Made by a program: the position numbers and the translations under genes
Notes under the pieces: generated by a model
Told to the model about the DNA's origin: nothing
Databases searched by the model: none
What the model saw: only the letters and a program-made list of their open reading frames with translations
Assembly: GCA_964460345.1 (NCBI GenBank)
Contig: CAYWRO010000016.1
Location: forward strand, 1 to 58,893
DNA from: CAYWRO01 sp964460345
Lineage (GTDB): Bacteria > Planctomycetota > Phycisphaerae > Phycisphaerales > UBA1924
Direction: 5' to 3'
DNA length: 58,893 bases
In this document: positions 27,001 through 36,519 of the stretch, piece after piece
Numbering within the stretch: the stretch's first letter is position 1
Layout: every line of letters starts with the position of its first letter

Positions 27001-30000
27001 ATCGCCCGCATCGACGCCACCCTGCTGGGCGGGGCCGTCCTGTCCATCCGGGGTGACACTCCCGGCCGCGTCTCCATCGGCACGATCAACATCACCACCG
27101 ACGGCACCACGGACGTCTTCGGCGAACTGCAGTCCGCCCTGCGCATCACCGGCGCCAACACCGAGATCGACGTCTGGCGCGTCAATGTTCTGGATGCGCC
27201 GCTGGGCCTCATCGAGAACCGCACCCCGAACGGCGACATCGTCATGATCGACGCCATCGGCCTCGATCGACTGAGCATCACCGGCGGCCATCTCGGCCGC
27301 ACGGAGACTGTCGGCATCGGACCGAAGCTGTACGGGGCGTTCATGGGCATCGCGCCCGGCGAAGGCGGCGACGTCGGCGCGCCGCTCGGCTTCGACCCGG
27401 CCAGCATCAACCGCGAGTTTGACGGCATCTTCATCCCGGTGAACCAGCCCACTGCCGGCGACGATGAAGCCTTCCTCGAGGATCTCGGCTCCCCGTTCGA
27501 CCCCTGGCTGAACGGGCTCGTGGTCCGCACCGGCGACGTGAGCTCGATCGTCGTCGCGGGCGCTGTCGGCGACGTCCTCATCATGGACGGCGTGCTCGAA
27601 TCCCTCCGCGCCAACAGCGACGGCGCCACGCCTTTCGGAGCATTCGACGGCATCGTCGGAACCATCTACGCGAACACGATCACGCTCATCGATGTCGGCG
27701 ACGGCCTGGCGGAGGCCGGCCCATCTCCGTTCGCCGCGGCGGGCATTTTCGCCGACGGCAACATCGAAACCATCACCACGCGTGCTGCGCTCGGCGCGGT
27801 GCTCTCCGGCCCGATCATCGCCGGCGCCGAGTCGGAGGTCGGCATCGACAACATCGTGCTCAACGGCGCACGATTGGACGGGGCCTTCGTCGGCGTCAGC
27901 AACTTCGACGCCTTCTGGTCATCGGCTCGCTATTTCGGCGGGGGCAATCCTGACGACGTCGACACGTTCGGCCTGCTCAACCGCATTACCGGCACCAACT
28001 CCGACATGTTCCGCACGGAGATTCTGGCGACCAACGTCAACGTGATCCGGCTCGTCGGCGGCGTCTGGGACGCCAACCACATGATCGTCCGCGGCAACAT
28101 CAACCAGGTGCAGGCCGACCAGTTCCGCAACAGCACCCTCTTTGGTGATCCGCTGGAGTTCCGCCTCAACCGCATCGAGGCCACCGGCAATATCAATCGC
28201 CTCGAAACCACCGGCGGCGCCGGCGACATAGTCGATCTGGAAATCGACATTCTCCAATCCATCACCGGCGCCGTTGTCGCCCGCAACCTCATCCGCGTGC
28301 GCTTCGATGTCGACAACACGATCGCGCGGATGACCGTCAACAACGACATCCGCGCCTCTCAGTTCATCACCGGCGAGCTCAACTTCGTCAACGTCACCAA
28401 CGACATCCGCTCCAGCGACTTCCTCGTCGCCGGCCCGATCAACAGCATCCTGGCCAACAACATGACCTCGGTGCTGATCAGTTCCACCGGCCCGGACGGC
28501 CGCATCGGGACGATCACCGCCCAGTTCTACCTGACCGGTGACATCCGCGCCTCCGGCCCCATCACCACCATCTCCTCCGTCTTTGCCGACGTCATCGGCT
28601 CCATCACCACCACCGACTTCGACGGCACGCTGATGACCCTCAGCGCGGGCAACGACCTCCTGGTCAACCTCGACATCGCCGCCGATGCGCACACCATCCG
28701 CGCGGGCCGCCACATCGGCCGCCAGGGCGAGACTCCCGACGAGCGAGCCATCTTCATCCGCGGCAACCTCAACACCATCGAGAGCCCCAACGGACAGATC
28801 TACACCGCCGTCCGTGTCGGCGAGGCGATCGTCGGCGCCATCCGCATGGGCCGCGTCGCCGCGATGCCCGGCAATGACCTGGTCTCCACCGCCTCCTTTG
28901 AAGCCTTCAAGCGCATCGCCCTCATCGACATCCAGGGCGACTTTGGCGGCGACATCGTCAGCCGCTCCGGCGGAATCGGACAGGTGAACATCACCCGCGG
29001 GTCCTTCCGCCCCGGGGCCTCCATTACCACCTTCGACGGGGGCATCGACGCCATCATCGTCATGGGCGGCCACTTCATGGGCGACGTCACCAGTGCCGAG
29101 CACATCGGCACGATCCAGGTGCTCGCACTGGATGGCTTCAACGGCGATCTGGGCATCAACCCCAATCTCTCTCAGTTCATCGGGTTCGACGCTTTCCGCA
29201 ACCAGCTTCCCCCCGGCGCCGAGCCGGACCCCACCTTCCAGGGGCCCACGATCCGCGCCGGCACCAACATCACCAGCATCATCGTCGACAGCGCCTCGAT
29301 GTGGGAAACGGGCATCTACGCCCGCCACTCCATCGGCCTCGTCTCGATCCGCGGCGTGATCATGAATGATCACATCACGCCAGGGCTGGCCGGGTCGTAC
29401 ATCGTCGCGGGCGACGCCATCGATCAGGTCATTGTCGGCGAGTTCGTCGGCGGCCTGCTCATCCACGCCGGCATCCTCGACTTCGGCGCTGACGACCGGC
29501 CCGGCGGCACGGGAGCCGACGCCGACACCGTCAAATTCGGCTTCATCAACAACGTCGACTTGCTCCACGCCGGCGCCGTCACCGTCAGCGCCGGCGGCCT
29601 GGCGGGCGAGGACGGCCAGTACGGTCTCGACGTGGAGACCGGCCTCACCGACGACCTGGTCGCCAACGGGCGATCGGCAATCAACCGCTTCGTCGTCCGC
29701 GGCACCGCCGTCCTCACGACGGCCTTTGCCGACAACGGCTTCGGCGAGATCTCTTCGAATGTCATCCTGACCGGCCCCGGCCAGCGCCAGGAAGATCCCG
29801 GCAAGGTCATCGAGGCCGTGCCCACCACCGGGCTCATCCCCAAGGGTGTCCCCTTCGCATTCACCACCGTCCACGGCGAGACGGGCACCATCATCGTCAA
29901 CGGCCCGGGCGACGCCTACTGGGATCAGTCTCTCGGCCAGCTCGCCATCATCAACTCCACCTTCGACACCTCCCTTGAGGTCATCGCCGACAACGGCGTC

Positions 30001-33000
30001 CTGACCGACTTCCACATCATCTCAAACGACGGCGCCTCGATCGGCAACGCGATCATCCGCGCCGCTCTGTTCGGCAGCTCCTCGTTCTACTTCGACGGTT
30101 TCGTCGTCAACGCCGTTTTCGGCGGCATCGCCGCACCGACCGGCTTCTTCGGCGCCGGACGCGACATCGGCACGATGATCTTCGGCCCCTTCCTCACCGG
30201 CGAGATCTTCGCCAACCACATCCAGAACCTCATCATCGGTGCCGACTTCGGTCTGCGCGACCAGGCCGGCGAGGCCGTGATGAACCTGCTCAGCGCCGGT
30301 TCCATCACCGTCTTCGAAGACATCCACGCCGACATCAACTCGCAGCGCGACATCGGCGTGCTGGCCGCCCGTGACATTGACCGCGGCGCCATCCGCTCGG
30401 GCCGGTCGATCGGCTCCATCACCGCCAGGAACGTCAGCGAGTCGCGCATCAGCGCCTTCAACGACGTCCTGACGGTGAACATCGCCGGCGACATGTTCGA
30501 CTCCTTCATCTACGCCGGCGCGGACCTCGGCTCCGACGCCGCCTTCGGCGGAACCGGCACCGCGGCCGACCGCGTCAGCAACGGAACCATCAACACCGTC
30601 AACATCGGCGGGAACTTCCGCGAGTCTGACATCTCCGCCGGTGTCCTTCGCGGTGCGGACGGCTTCCTCGGCACGGATGACGACATCATCGCCGCGGGCC
30701 GCTCCACCATCGGCACCGTCACCATCGGAGGAACCCAGGTCGGCTCCGCCTTCGGGTCAGAGTCCTACCGCATCATCTCCACCGGCACCATCGGTTCGGT
30801 CACGGTCGGAGGCGCGGCGTTCACGCAGGGTCGGAACCTCCTCGTCACCGCCATGGACACCCGCCCCGCGCCCGTCGAGGTGCTCGACCTGCGAACCACC
30901 GAAAGCGGCCGCAGCTACACCACCGCCATTCTCTTCAACCAGCCGATCGACTCCAGCACGCTCTCTGCGGCCCTCTCCATCGAGGAGGTCCGCTCCGGCT
31001 TCACCATCCCGCTCACCGAGGGCACGGATTACACGGTCACCTGGGATTCGTCGACCAACACGGCCTTCATCAACTACTCCACCGCGATCACCAACCGTAA
31101 CCTCGCCGACGCCGGCGCACTGCCCGCCCCGGGCATCTACCGCGTCCGCCTCGATGCCGAGGTCCTCCGCGGCCAGACGGCCACCGCGCTCCTCGACGGA
31201 GATGGCGACGGAATCGGTGCTCTTACCGACGACTTCGCGGATGAGACCATCGTCGGCGATGCCGGCGACAAGCTTGTCCAGGGCACCGGCACCGCCGGCG
31301 CGACCACCGTCGACTTCTACGCCCCCGCAAACCTCGATCTCGTCTTCAACGCCGGCGCCAACCCCAACGGTCTCCCCGACCCCAACCAGACCTTCACCGT
31401 CCGCGGCACGCTCGGCGACCATCAGGACAACAACCTGACCACCTTCCGCATCGGCAGCGATGTCGATCTCTACTCCATCACCCTGCAGGCCGGCCAGATC
31501 CTCCGCATGAGCGCCATCCAGGGCTCCGCGGCACTTGCCGAACGCGTGCTGCTCGACGCCACGGGTGCGCTTGTCGACTTCAGCCAGGCTGTCACGTTGC
31601 CGTCCGGCGTCCTGGACGACCCCAATGCCATCCCCGGCGTCAACATCCTGATCAAGCAGACCGGCACCTACATCCTCGCCATCTCCTCCGGCCTCGGTCA
31701 GTTCGACATCACCGATCCGACGAGCGTGACGAACATCCCCGCCGTGGCGGGCGCTTCCGGGGCCTACAACTTCACGCTCGAGGTCTTCGACGACGGTGAC
31801 TCCGGCTTCCGGGCCAACACCGATGCGGGCAACGGCGTCGACATCGTCAACGCCCCGCTGCCGAGCAACGCCGGGTTCGACACGGGCCCCGTCACCATCG
31901 GCGACTACACCTTCCACCTCAACGTTGGCCCCGACGGCATCCGCAACACCGCCGACGACATCGTCTCCGGCTCCAACCCGGCAGGGTTCTTCTCCATGCG
32001 GACGGCCGGCGCTGACGGCGTCTTCGGCACGGCCGACGATCGCCGCACCACCTCCGTGGGCGCTTCGCTCGGCCGCGGCAGCCAGACCGGCGCACCGCGC
32101 ATCGTCGAGCCGGACGTGGACATCTTCCACCTCAACAACGGCCAGACCATCGCGCCGGGCACGCTCATCACCGCCACGCTGCGGCTCACCGAGTTCGGCT
32201 CGAACCTCGGCCTCTCATCGGTTCAGGATCTTCGCGGCGCCGTCCAGTTCGCCATCTTCGATACCTCCGCTTCCACGGCGATCGACGACGCCCTGCTCGT
32301 CGCCGCCCCGACCGACGCCCTGCCCGTCGGCTCCCAGACGCCTCGGACCATCACGGACGGCGTCACGGCCTACGGCTACGACGCCAACGGCGACTTCTTC
32401 ATCACCTTCGTGGTCCCGCCGCGTCAGGACGTCGCCGGCAACGCCCCCGGCACCTTCGCTCTCTACATCCAGGGCGCCATCCGCTCCGACTACGTCCTCG
32501 AGGTTGTCACGGAAGGGACCCGCACCTTCAACCGCTCCTCGCAGAACGTCCTTCTCGAGACCAGCGGCGGCGTCATCGACTGGCTCGAGGCGGGCGGCAT
32601 CCGGACCGAGCTCGAGGCCTTCACCTCCTCGGTGGTCGGCTTCTCAGGACGCGTGGGCGGACAGACGGTCGATCAGTACATCATCTCCAGCCTGGTCTCC
32701 AACCTCAACGCCATCTTCCTCGCGGCCAACGTCAACATCATCGTGTCGACGAACCCGCTCGACTTCGAGAACCAGGACCACTCGACCATCTTCCTCACCC
32801 GCTCTAACGCCCCCGCGGCCTTCTTCAACAACAACACGTTCGGCGCTGTTGAGCACGCCGACCCCTTCAACACCGACCGCAACGACGAAGGCGTCGTCTT
32901 CGCTCCGTCGCTGGCGCTGCTCGGCAACACGCCGGATCAGGCGGGCATCGACTCGTTCATCGATTCCCTCACCGCGGCCGTCGGCCGTCGCATCGGCGAG

Positions 33001-33225
33001 CTGGTCGGCCTGCGTGCCCAGGCGAACACCGGCGAGACCACGAACGTGCCGCTCATGGCGGCCAACTCCGTCACCAACACGCCCGGCGGCGGCAGCGCTT
33101 ACCGCTTCTCCAACACGGACCTGGCCCTTTCCACCGCGACCGACGCCCTCACCGACACCGACTTCTACCTCGGCCGTCAGAACTCCGTGAACCTGCTCGA
33201 CCGCATCCTCGCCGATCGCTTCTAA
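24025..33225 (+). CDS. Giant LEPR-XLL-like surface protein with beta-helix repeats, PPC-like domains and a degenerate metalloprotease-like end
   Basis: 3066 residues from ATG 24025 (GAGGAG upstream). The basic leader RKSRRPYVRNRRARQ is followed by VEQLEQRKLLFS, a variant of the LEPR-XLL motif that marks giant exported proteins in planctomycetes. About 600 residues of mixed beta domains lead to a PPC-like domain (~590-695; DPSDVYAFAADGSTDVVVEI ... AGVYYLVIATP). Residues ~710-2270 are a parallel beta-helix-like array built from short units such as GDIRASGPITTISSVFADVI and INTVNIGGNFRESDISAGVL. Then come a SwmB/Ig-like domain (~2275-2400), a second PPC-like domain (~2460-2590) and an end resembling pappalysin/matrixin-type domains but lacking HExxH. 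No membrane anchor is visible. A structural or adhesive cell-surface role is inferred. Confidence 0.88.
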   Translation: MRKSRRPYVRNRRARQESGAARLAHLAGSSRSAVEQLEQRKLLFSLTITADDDAADGVVDGYGTISRAWGYVIPWLVRELPDATEPGETVVEDFDEEEQLPGTNVPSGLAFEESNIQITHNMQTVTWVQDPLDPDDLQIRVAYTVADALDEFVTFAFPGDEGAPRVVTQATFFFDPNDLPSLDPTTGIVVDFLIEGEVVESRSGADLAITNGNQLVLAREDGFEAVRFRLAGLGADFSFVVDQISFFLPPGRWGEHFQELASGIGFVLRGPVGATIHVLDLYGREMRLTTRIGPGDGEVAFVDPDDNGIPNYNDGIGRIELTGTDINTVFNLFGAEYDDQGNLVAPGELSLFPRFTEAGFGYFITPDGNAFGLPLGTGTLILGSPFVRDNSSEAAYFQSQLPQIAIQDNFSRTDQGVHVIDGSIGSVLVHGVAHGFSFVEGAAARYNVGFQPGSLSVEGDLGAFYIASDAARLVNPQNSVVSTGGVLSVGRTLGQVAIGGASFMDVTVVGDINNPNRPVVDYLTYNELEVVYGIDPATEEGIRVINGRTFNTINPAFQAILFGDGHLRNDTIGSAEYVGYNGAAVIINGRLGQMDPYNTASDPSDVYAFAADGSTDVVVEISFDTTGQNFNSAMARIVDRNGIVVAAHEHPDASFLATATGVQFRFRPDSAGVYYLVIATPIDDSFSSSLAYTATLSGIAPTTLGQHRTGGGLSDARVASNLINVQAGATGLISVGSGFVGGDGAEQAGDSITLFGGSIDGYNHLATADISIASHLYGIHTGSDVAGTTINIGGNLGAFATGRSALVGFGPTEGDIASMTLNVGAQIGVLDIAGALAWNQDGANDAPPGSSAGPVFIRTGVAGEPGHIGQILVGAFVYGGEGTPAVVIDTPAGSTVGMFRVGTLGEAGMNGNIDGGIPQLRLGTNSDIRFVDFEVLDSDTDPDALRFIGPGQSIQLTDDAGAAVTISIVGGVGTDSGAFIRFLPIDGSQGVAIARIDATLLGGAVLSIRGDTPGRVSIGTINITTDGTTDVFGELQSALRITGANTEIDVWRVNVLDAPLGLIENRTPNGDIVMIDAIGLDRLSITGGHLGRTETVGIGPKLYGAFMGIAPGEGGDVGAPLGFDPASINREFDGIFIPVNQPTAGDDEAFLEDLGSPFDPWLNGLVVRTGDVSSIVVAGAVGDVLIMDGVLESLRANSDGATPFGAFDGIVGTIYANTITLIDVGDGLAEAGPSPFAAAGIFADGNIETITTRAALGAVLSGPIIAGAESEVGIDNIVLNGARLDGAFVGVSNFDAFWSSARYFGGGNPDDVDTFGLLNRITGTNSDMFRTEILATNVNVIRLVGGVWDANHMIVRGNINQVQADQFRNSTLFGDPLEFRLNRIEATGNINRLETTGGAGDIVDLEIDILQSITGAVVARNLIRVRFDVDNTIARMTVNNDIRASQFITGELNFVNVTNDIRSSDFLVAGPINSILANNMTSVLISSTGPDGRIGTITAQFYLTGDIRASGPITTISSVFADVIGSITTTDFDGTLMTLSAGNDLLVNLDIAADAHTIRAGRHIGRQGETPDERAIFIRGNLNTIESPNGQIYTAVRVGEAIVGAIRMGRVAAMPGNDLVSTASFEAFKRIALIDIQGDFGGDIVSRSGGIGQVNITRGSFRPGASITTFDGGIDAIIVMGGHFMGDVTSAEHIGTIQVLALDGFNGDLGINPNLSQFIGFDAFRNQLPPGAEPDPTFQGPTIRAGTNITSIIVDSASMWETGIYARHSIGLVSIRGVIMNDHITPGLAGSYIVAGDAIDQVIVGEFVGGLLIHAGILDFGADDRPGGTGADADTVKFGFINNVDLLHAGAVTVSAGGLAGEDGQYGLDVETGLTDDLVANGRSAINRFVVRGTAVLTTAFADNGFGEISSNVILTGPGQRQEDPGKVIEAVPTTGLIPKGVPFAFTTVHGETGTIIVNGPGDAYWDQSLGQLAIINSTFDTSLEVIADNGVLTDFHIISNDGASIGNAIIRAALFGSSSFYFDGFVVNAVFGGIAAPTGFFGAGRDIGTMIFGPFLTGEIFANHIQNLIIGADFGLRDQAGEAVMNLLSAGSITVFEDIHADINSQRDIGVLAARDIDRGAIRSGRSIGSITARNVSESRISAFNDVLTVNIAGDMFDSFIYAGADLGSDAAFGGTGTAADRVSNGTINTVNIGGNFRESDISAGVLRGADGFLGTDDDIIAAGRSTIGTVTIGGTQVGSAFGSESYRIISTGTIGSVTVGGAAFTQGRNLLVTAMDTRPAPVEVLDLRTTESGRSYTTAILFNQPIDSSTLSAALSIEEVRSGFTIPLTEGTDYTVTWDSSTNTAFINYSTAITNRNLADAGALPAPGIYRVRLDAEVLRGQTATALLDGDGDGIGALTDDFADETIVGDAGDKLVQGTGTAGATTVDFYAPANLDLVFNAGANPNGLPDPNQTFTVRGTLGDHQDNNLTTFRIGSDVDLYSITLQAGQILRMSAIQGSAALAERVLLDATGALVDFSQAVTLPSGVLDDPNAIPGVNILIKQTGTYILAISSGLGQFDITDPTSVTNIPAVAGASGAYNFTLEVFDDGDSGFRANTDAGNGVDIVNAPLPSNAGFDTGPVTIGDYTFHLNVGPDGIRNTADDIVSGSNPAGFFSMRTAGADGVFGTADDRRTTSVGASLGRGSQTGAPRIVEPDVDIFHLNNGQTIAPGTLITATLRLTEFGSNLGLSSVQDLRGAVQFAIFDTSASTAIDDALLVAAPTDALPVGSQTPRTITDGVTAYGYDANGDFFITFVVPPRQDVAGNAPGTFALYIQGAIRSDYVLEVVTEGTRTFNRSSQNVLLETSGGVIDWLEAGGIRTELEAFTSSVVGFSGRVGGQTVDQYIISSLVSNLNAIFLAANVNIIVSTNPLDFENQDHSTIFLTRSNAPAAFFNNNTFGAVEHADPFNTDRNDEGVVFAPSLALLGNTPDQAGIDSFIDSLTAAVGRRIGELVGLRAQANTGETTNVPLMAANSVTNTPGGGSAYRFSNTDLALSTATDALTDTDFYLGRQNSVNLLDRILADRF

Positions 33226-33262
33226 CGCGGCCTCGTCTTTGAGGCGAAGACCCAACCTCCTC

Positions 33263-33294
33263 AGCGGCCCGGAGTCCCTCCGGGCCGCTTTTTC
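33263..33294 (+). terminator. Rho-independent terminator of the giant surface-protein gene
   Basis: AGCGGCCCGGA pairs perfectly with TCCGGGCCGCT over a 5-nt loop and runs into TTTTT, 38 bp after the stop codon. Confidence 0.92.
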
Positions 33295-33435
33295 ATTGGG
33301 CCTGCCTTCCTGCCTCGCGCCTCACGCTTTCCACGTCCGAGAACTGCGAAGTGGCACGCCTTCTGGCTTGCCCGGCTGGTAGCGCGCAAGATCCTGTGAT
33401 ACCTTGGGTTAAAGCCACTTGCCGCCTCGCCCAAG

Positions 33436-33804
33436 ATGCGAACTGCCCCCGCCATCCTCACCGCCTTGCTCGCCGCTGCTCTCAGCGCCGGCTGCTCTCA
33501 TCCGCCGCGGCAGACGCCGCCGCGGGTCCATGTCGGCGTGGCGGGAGCCTCTGCCGCGGCGGTGCTGTACCCCCTCGAGACGAGCGCCATCCTGGCGGGC
33601 CTGTCGGTCGGGCCGGAGTACGCCCGGCTGGATCCATCCCTGCCCGTCCGCCCCGCCGTGCCCCTGCTCGCGACCAACCAGTGGCCCCAGGAGGCGCGGC
33701 CGAGCATCACGGAACGCCGGCGGATTCAGACTCGCGATCGCGACGGCCTCTACCTGTTCTTCCTGCACGAGCCTGCCCCGGCCCATTGGCCTCACCCCTG
33801 GTGA
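33436..33804 (+). CDS. Small lipoprotein of unknown function
   Basis: 122 residues with a good lipoprotein signal: MRTAPAILTALLAAALSAGC, lipobox LSAGC, Cys at ~20. The mature ~100 residues contain a short apolar stretch (GVAGASAAAVLYPLETSAILAGLSVG) and a Pro/Arg-rich tail ending in HPW. No family recognised. Composition and the clear signal argue that it is a real gene. It stands alone between two terminators, that of the giant gene upstream and the convergent one downstream. Confidence 0.65.
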   Translation: MRTAPAILTALLAAALSAGCSHPPRQTPPRVHVGVAGASAAAVLYPLETSAILAGLSVGPEYARLDPSLPVRPAVPLLATNQWPQEARPSITERRRIQTRDRDGLYLFFLHEPAPAHWPHPW

Positions 33805-33831
33805 GCATCTCGGCCGCCGCGCATGAAGAAA

Positions 33832-33855
33832 GGCCGGAGCAGATCTGCTCCGGCC
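33832..33855 (-). terminator. Rho-independent terminator of the fibro-slime gene
   Basis: A perfect 24-bp palindrome, GGCCGGAGCAGA/TCTGCTCCGGCC. On the minus strand it is followed by TTTCTTC. It lies 43 bp after the stop of the leftward gene. Confidence 0.8.
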
Positions 33856-33898
33856 CGTCTCGATCACCTCTGGCGTGGGATCACATCGACGCCGCGGG

Positions 33899-34849
33899 TC
33901 AGTCAAACAGCGCCGAAACGGTGGGCAGTTCAGCAGGCATCAATGAGAGTGTCGTCTCGATGCGGAAGTTTGAGGCCGTCGTGTGCCGCTCGGCGAAGAA
34001 GAATCGCAGCGTGTACGTCTCGTTGTGGATCAGCCAGTCGCAGCGGCGAAGGTCGATGGTCTGCATCTCGGCGGAGTGCACACCGCCCAGGTCAATCACG
34101 AGCATGTCATCCACGAAAACCCAGACGTCGTCGTCGCCAATGAAGGTGAAGGTCTGCTCCAAGTCGGACTTGTAAACGAAGTTCATCGACAGTTCGTAGG
34201 TGAAGTGGTAGTTGTGGTCGGGAGCACCAAGAGGCCGCCCCGAGTTACCGTAGAGCTCTCCGTCGATGGGGAAGAATCCGCTTGGGTACTCCGTACTGTG
34301 CTTATCATCGAAGACGTACTTCGGTGATCCCTCCTCGCGTTCAAGCGTGATCGAGAGCGGCTTTGAGAGGTTGACTCCCGGCACATCGCGGAACCACTGG
34401 TGGAAGTTCGCGGCAGTCGTCACCGCCCCTGTCTTGCGACGGTCCGTAAGGCCCGACTCATCGCCAGGCATGCTCGCCAGGTAATCCTTCTCTCGGATGA
34501 TGTTGCGCCCCTTAGCATCCTTCCACTTGCGAGTGACCTTCTGGCCAGTGGAGGCGAAGACCGGCTTGCCGTCCGCGTCAAGCTGGTCCTGCACGATCCC
34601 CATGTAGTGACCGAAGTCGCTGCTCGGCTTCCGCTCGAAATCATCATGCCCGCCACGAGCATCTTGGTCCTTGAAGTCGCGCACCACGCCCGTCAACGTC
34701 ATCGTCATCGGGAGGTGCGCGTACGGATCCTCCGTCTCGCCCTCCGGTTGAGCCACAGTCCCCTCGCTCGGCAGCAGGGCCGTGAGCAGGAAGGCCGCCA
34801 GCGCGGCCGAGGTCGGCGTTCGCCCTGTTGAGTTGTGCCTGAGCCGCAT
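33899..34849 (-). CDS. Secreted fibro-slime domain protein
   Basis: 316 residues from the second Met (ATG 34849), because GGAGG lies 7 nt before it and too close to the first. An N-terminal hydrophobic segment (TSAALAAFLLTALLP...VAQ) acts as signal peptide. The body matches the fibro-slime/PA14-like domain: LTGVVRDFKD near the start, FTGTG-like NYHFTYELSMNFVY, and the diagnostic FTFIGDDDVWVFVDDMLVIDLGGVH followed by TYTLRFFFAERHTTASNFRIET. The family is known from Dictyostelium extracellular-matrix proteins and the Fibrobacter fibro-slime proteins, and is common in secreted proteins of large-genome bacteria. It likely binds carbohydrate or matrix, an inference from the PA14-like fold. Confidence 0.9.
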   Translation of the reverse strand: MRLRHNSTGRTPTSAALAAFLLTALLPSEGTVAQPEGETEDPYAHLPMTMTLTGVVRDFKDQDARGGHDDFERKPSSDFGHYMGIVQDQLDADGKPVFASTGQKVTRKWKDAKGRNIIREKDYLASMPGDESGLTDRRKTGAVTTAANFHQWFRDVPGVNLSKPLSITLEREEGSPKYVFDDKHSTEYPSGFFPIDGELYGNSGRPLGAPDHNYHFTYELSMNFVYKSDLEQTFTFIGDDDVWVFVDDMLVIDLGGVHSAEMQTIDLRRCDWLIHNETYTLRFFFAERHTTASNFRIETTLSLMPAELPTVSALFD

Positions 34850-35106
34850 GATCATCCCTCCGGATTCGCCTCCGGCGTGTCCCGTCCGGCCGCAGCGCTC
34901 GCCGCACCACCGGACAGTTCAATCCTGCAAATCACGGCTTGCCTGGGCCAGTGGGTAAGCCGGGTGAGGCTGTCAAGCCTTGCGCTTCGTGCGACACGCA
35001 ACGAATGCGCGGCTTGCCGCCAAATCTCGCCCGGTTCACCCGGCCGCGACCCACTGACCGATGTATGCTCTCTGCCAGTTCGAAGGACCGAAAACCAGGA
35101 AAGAAC

Positions 35107-36480
35107 ATGGACAAGTTCATCATCAACGGCGGCAGGCGTCTGTCCGGGTCGGTGCGTGTCAACGGATCCAAGAACGCGGCACTGCCGCTCATGGCCGCGG
35201 CCCTATTGACAGATGAGCCCCTGAACCTCGCCGACGTTCCGGACCTGGCCGACATCGCCAACATGGCCCGCCTCCTCGCTGAGCTCGGCTGCGACGTCGA
35301 GCGCGACGTCACCGCGCGGACCATGACCATCCACGCCACCGACCAGTCCCGCAGCCACGCCCGCTATGAGCTCGTCAAGACCATGCGTGCCAGCGTCTGC
35401 GCCTTGGGCCCCATGCTCGCCCGCAGAGGCATCGCACGCCTGTCCATGCCCGGCGGCTGCGCCATCGGTGACCGCCCCATCGACCTCCACCTCCGCGGCC
35501 TCAAGGCCCTTGGCGCCGAAATCACCCTCGACTCCGGCGACGTCGTCGCCCGCGTCCCGCGCGATGGACGCCTCAAGGGCGGCCGCATCTTCCTGGGCGG
35601 TCCCTTCGGCTCCACCGTCCTGGGCACCGCCAACGTCATGAGCGCGGCCACCCTCGCCGAGGGCGAGACCGTCATCGAGTCCGCCGCCTGCGAGCCGGAG
35701 GTTGTCGACCTGGCCAACCTGCTCAACAGGATGGGCGCCCGAATCACGGGCGCGGGCTCCCCCCGCATCCGCATCCAGGGCGTCGAATCACTTGGCCGGG
35801 CCACCCACCGCGTCATCCCTGACCGGATCGAGGCCGGCACCTACATGATCGCCGCGGCGATCACCAACGGCGATGTCACGCTCGAGAACTGCCCGCTCGA
35901 CGCCATGCTGGCCGTCGCAGACCACCTGGAGACCATTGGCGTCTCCCTGGGCACGGAGGAGCCGGACAATGGCCGCCATGACCCCATGCGGGTCCGCGTC
36001 CGCGTGACCGCCAGCCGCGTGCTCAAGCCCATCCAGATGACCACCCAGCCCTACCCGGGCTTTCCGACCGACCTCCAGGCCCAGCTCATGGCCCTGCTCT
36101 GCTTCGCGGATGGCAACTCCATCGTCACCGAACGGATCTACCCGGAGCGGTTCCTGCACGTCGCGGAGCTCTGCCGCATGGGCGCGACCATCTTCCGCCA
36201 GGGCCCCACTGCCGTTGTCTCGGGCGTCAAGAAGCTCGTGGGCGCCCCGGTCATGGCCAGCGACCTGCGAGCCTCCGCAGGGCTCGTGCTTGCCGGACTT
36301 GCCGCAGACGGACAGACGACCATCGACCGGGTGTACCACCTGGATCGGGGATACGAGCGGATGGAAGAGACCCTCGCCGCCCTGGGCGCTGACATCCGGC
36401 GCGTCGGTGAGCGTCAGGGCGCCGAGCTCGAGACGGAAGGTCGGGCACGCCGCCAGGCCGCTTTCCCGCTGGCCAACTGA
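35107..36480 (+). CDS. murA: UDP-N-acetylglucosamine 1-carboxyvinyltransferase
   Basis: 457 residues from ATG 35107, with AGGAAAG upstream; the longer frame start lies in non-homologous sequence. The N-terminus MDKFIINGGRRLSGSVRVNGSKNAALPL carries the catalytic Lys (NGSKN). The mobile loop is PGGCAIGDRPIDLHLRGL with the active-site Cys, so fosfomycin sensitivity is expected. The tail has GYERMEETLAALGADIRRV, typical of the family. It transfers enolpyruvate from PEP to UDP-GlcNAc, the first committed step of peptidoglycan synthesis. Its presence supports the view that planctomycetes make peptidoglycan. glmS in this window supplies the upstream amino sugar. Confidence 0.97.
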   Translation: MDKFIINGGRRLSGSVRVNGSKNAALPLMAAALLTDEPLNLADVPDLADIANMARLLAELGCDVERDVTARTMTIHATDQSRSHARYELVKTMRASVCALGPMLARRGIARLSMPGGCAIGDRPIDLHLRGLKALGAEITLDSGDVVARVPRDGRLKGGRIFLGGPFGSTVLGTANVMSAATLAEGETVIESAACEPEVVDLANLLNRMGARITGAGSPRIRIQGVESLGRATHRVIPDRIEAGTYMIAAAITNGDVTLENCPLDAMLAVADHLETIGVSLGTEEPDNGRHDPMRVRVRVTASRVLKPIQMTTQPYPGFPTDLQAQLMALLCFADGNSIVTERIYPERFLHVAELCRMGATIFRQGPTAVVSGVKKLVGAPVMASDLRASAGLVLAGLAADGQTTIDRVYHLDRGYERMEETLAALGADIRRVGERQGAELETEGRARRQAAFPLAN

Positions 36481-36519
36481 AGCCCCCCGCGAGAGCGGCC
36501 TTCACATGCCCGCGGCAGT

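Noticed and set aside
27919..30015. A 698-codon minus-strand frame opposite the giant surface protein
   Set aside because: Its Asp/Gly/Val/Ala repetition mirrors the GAC/GTC codons of the beta-helix repeats. No ribosome site or domain.
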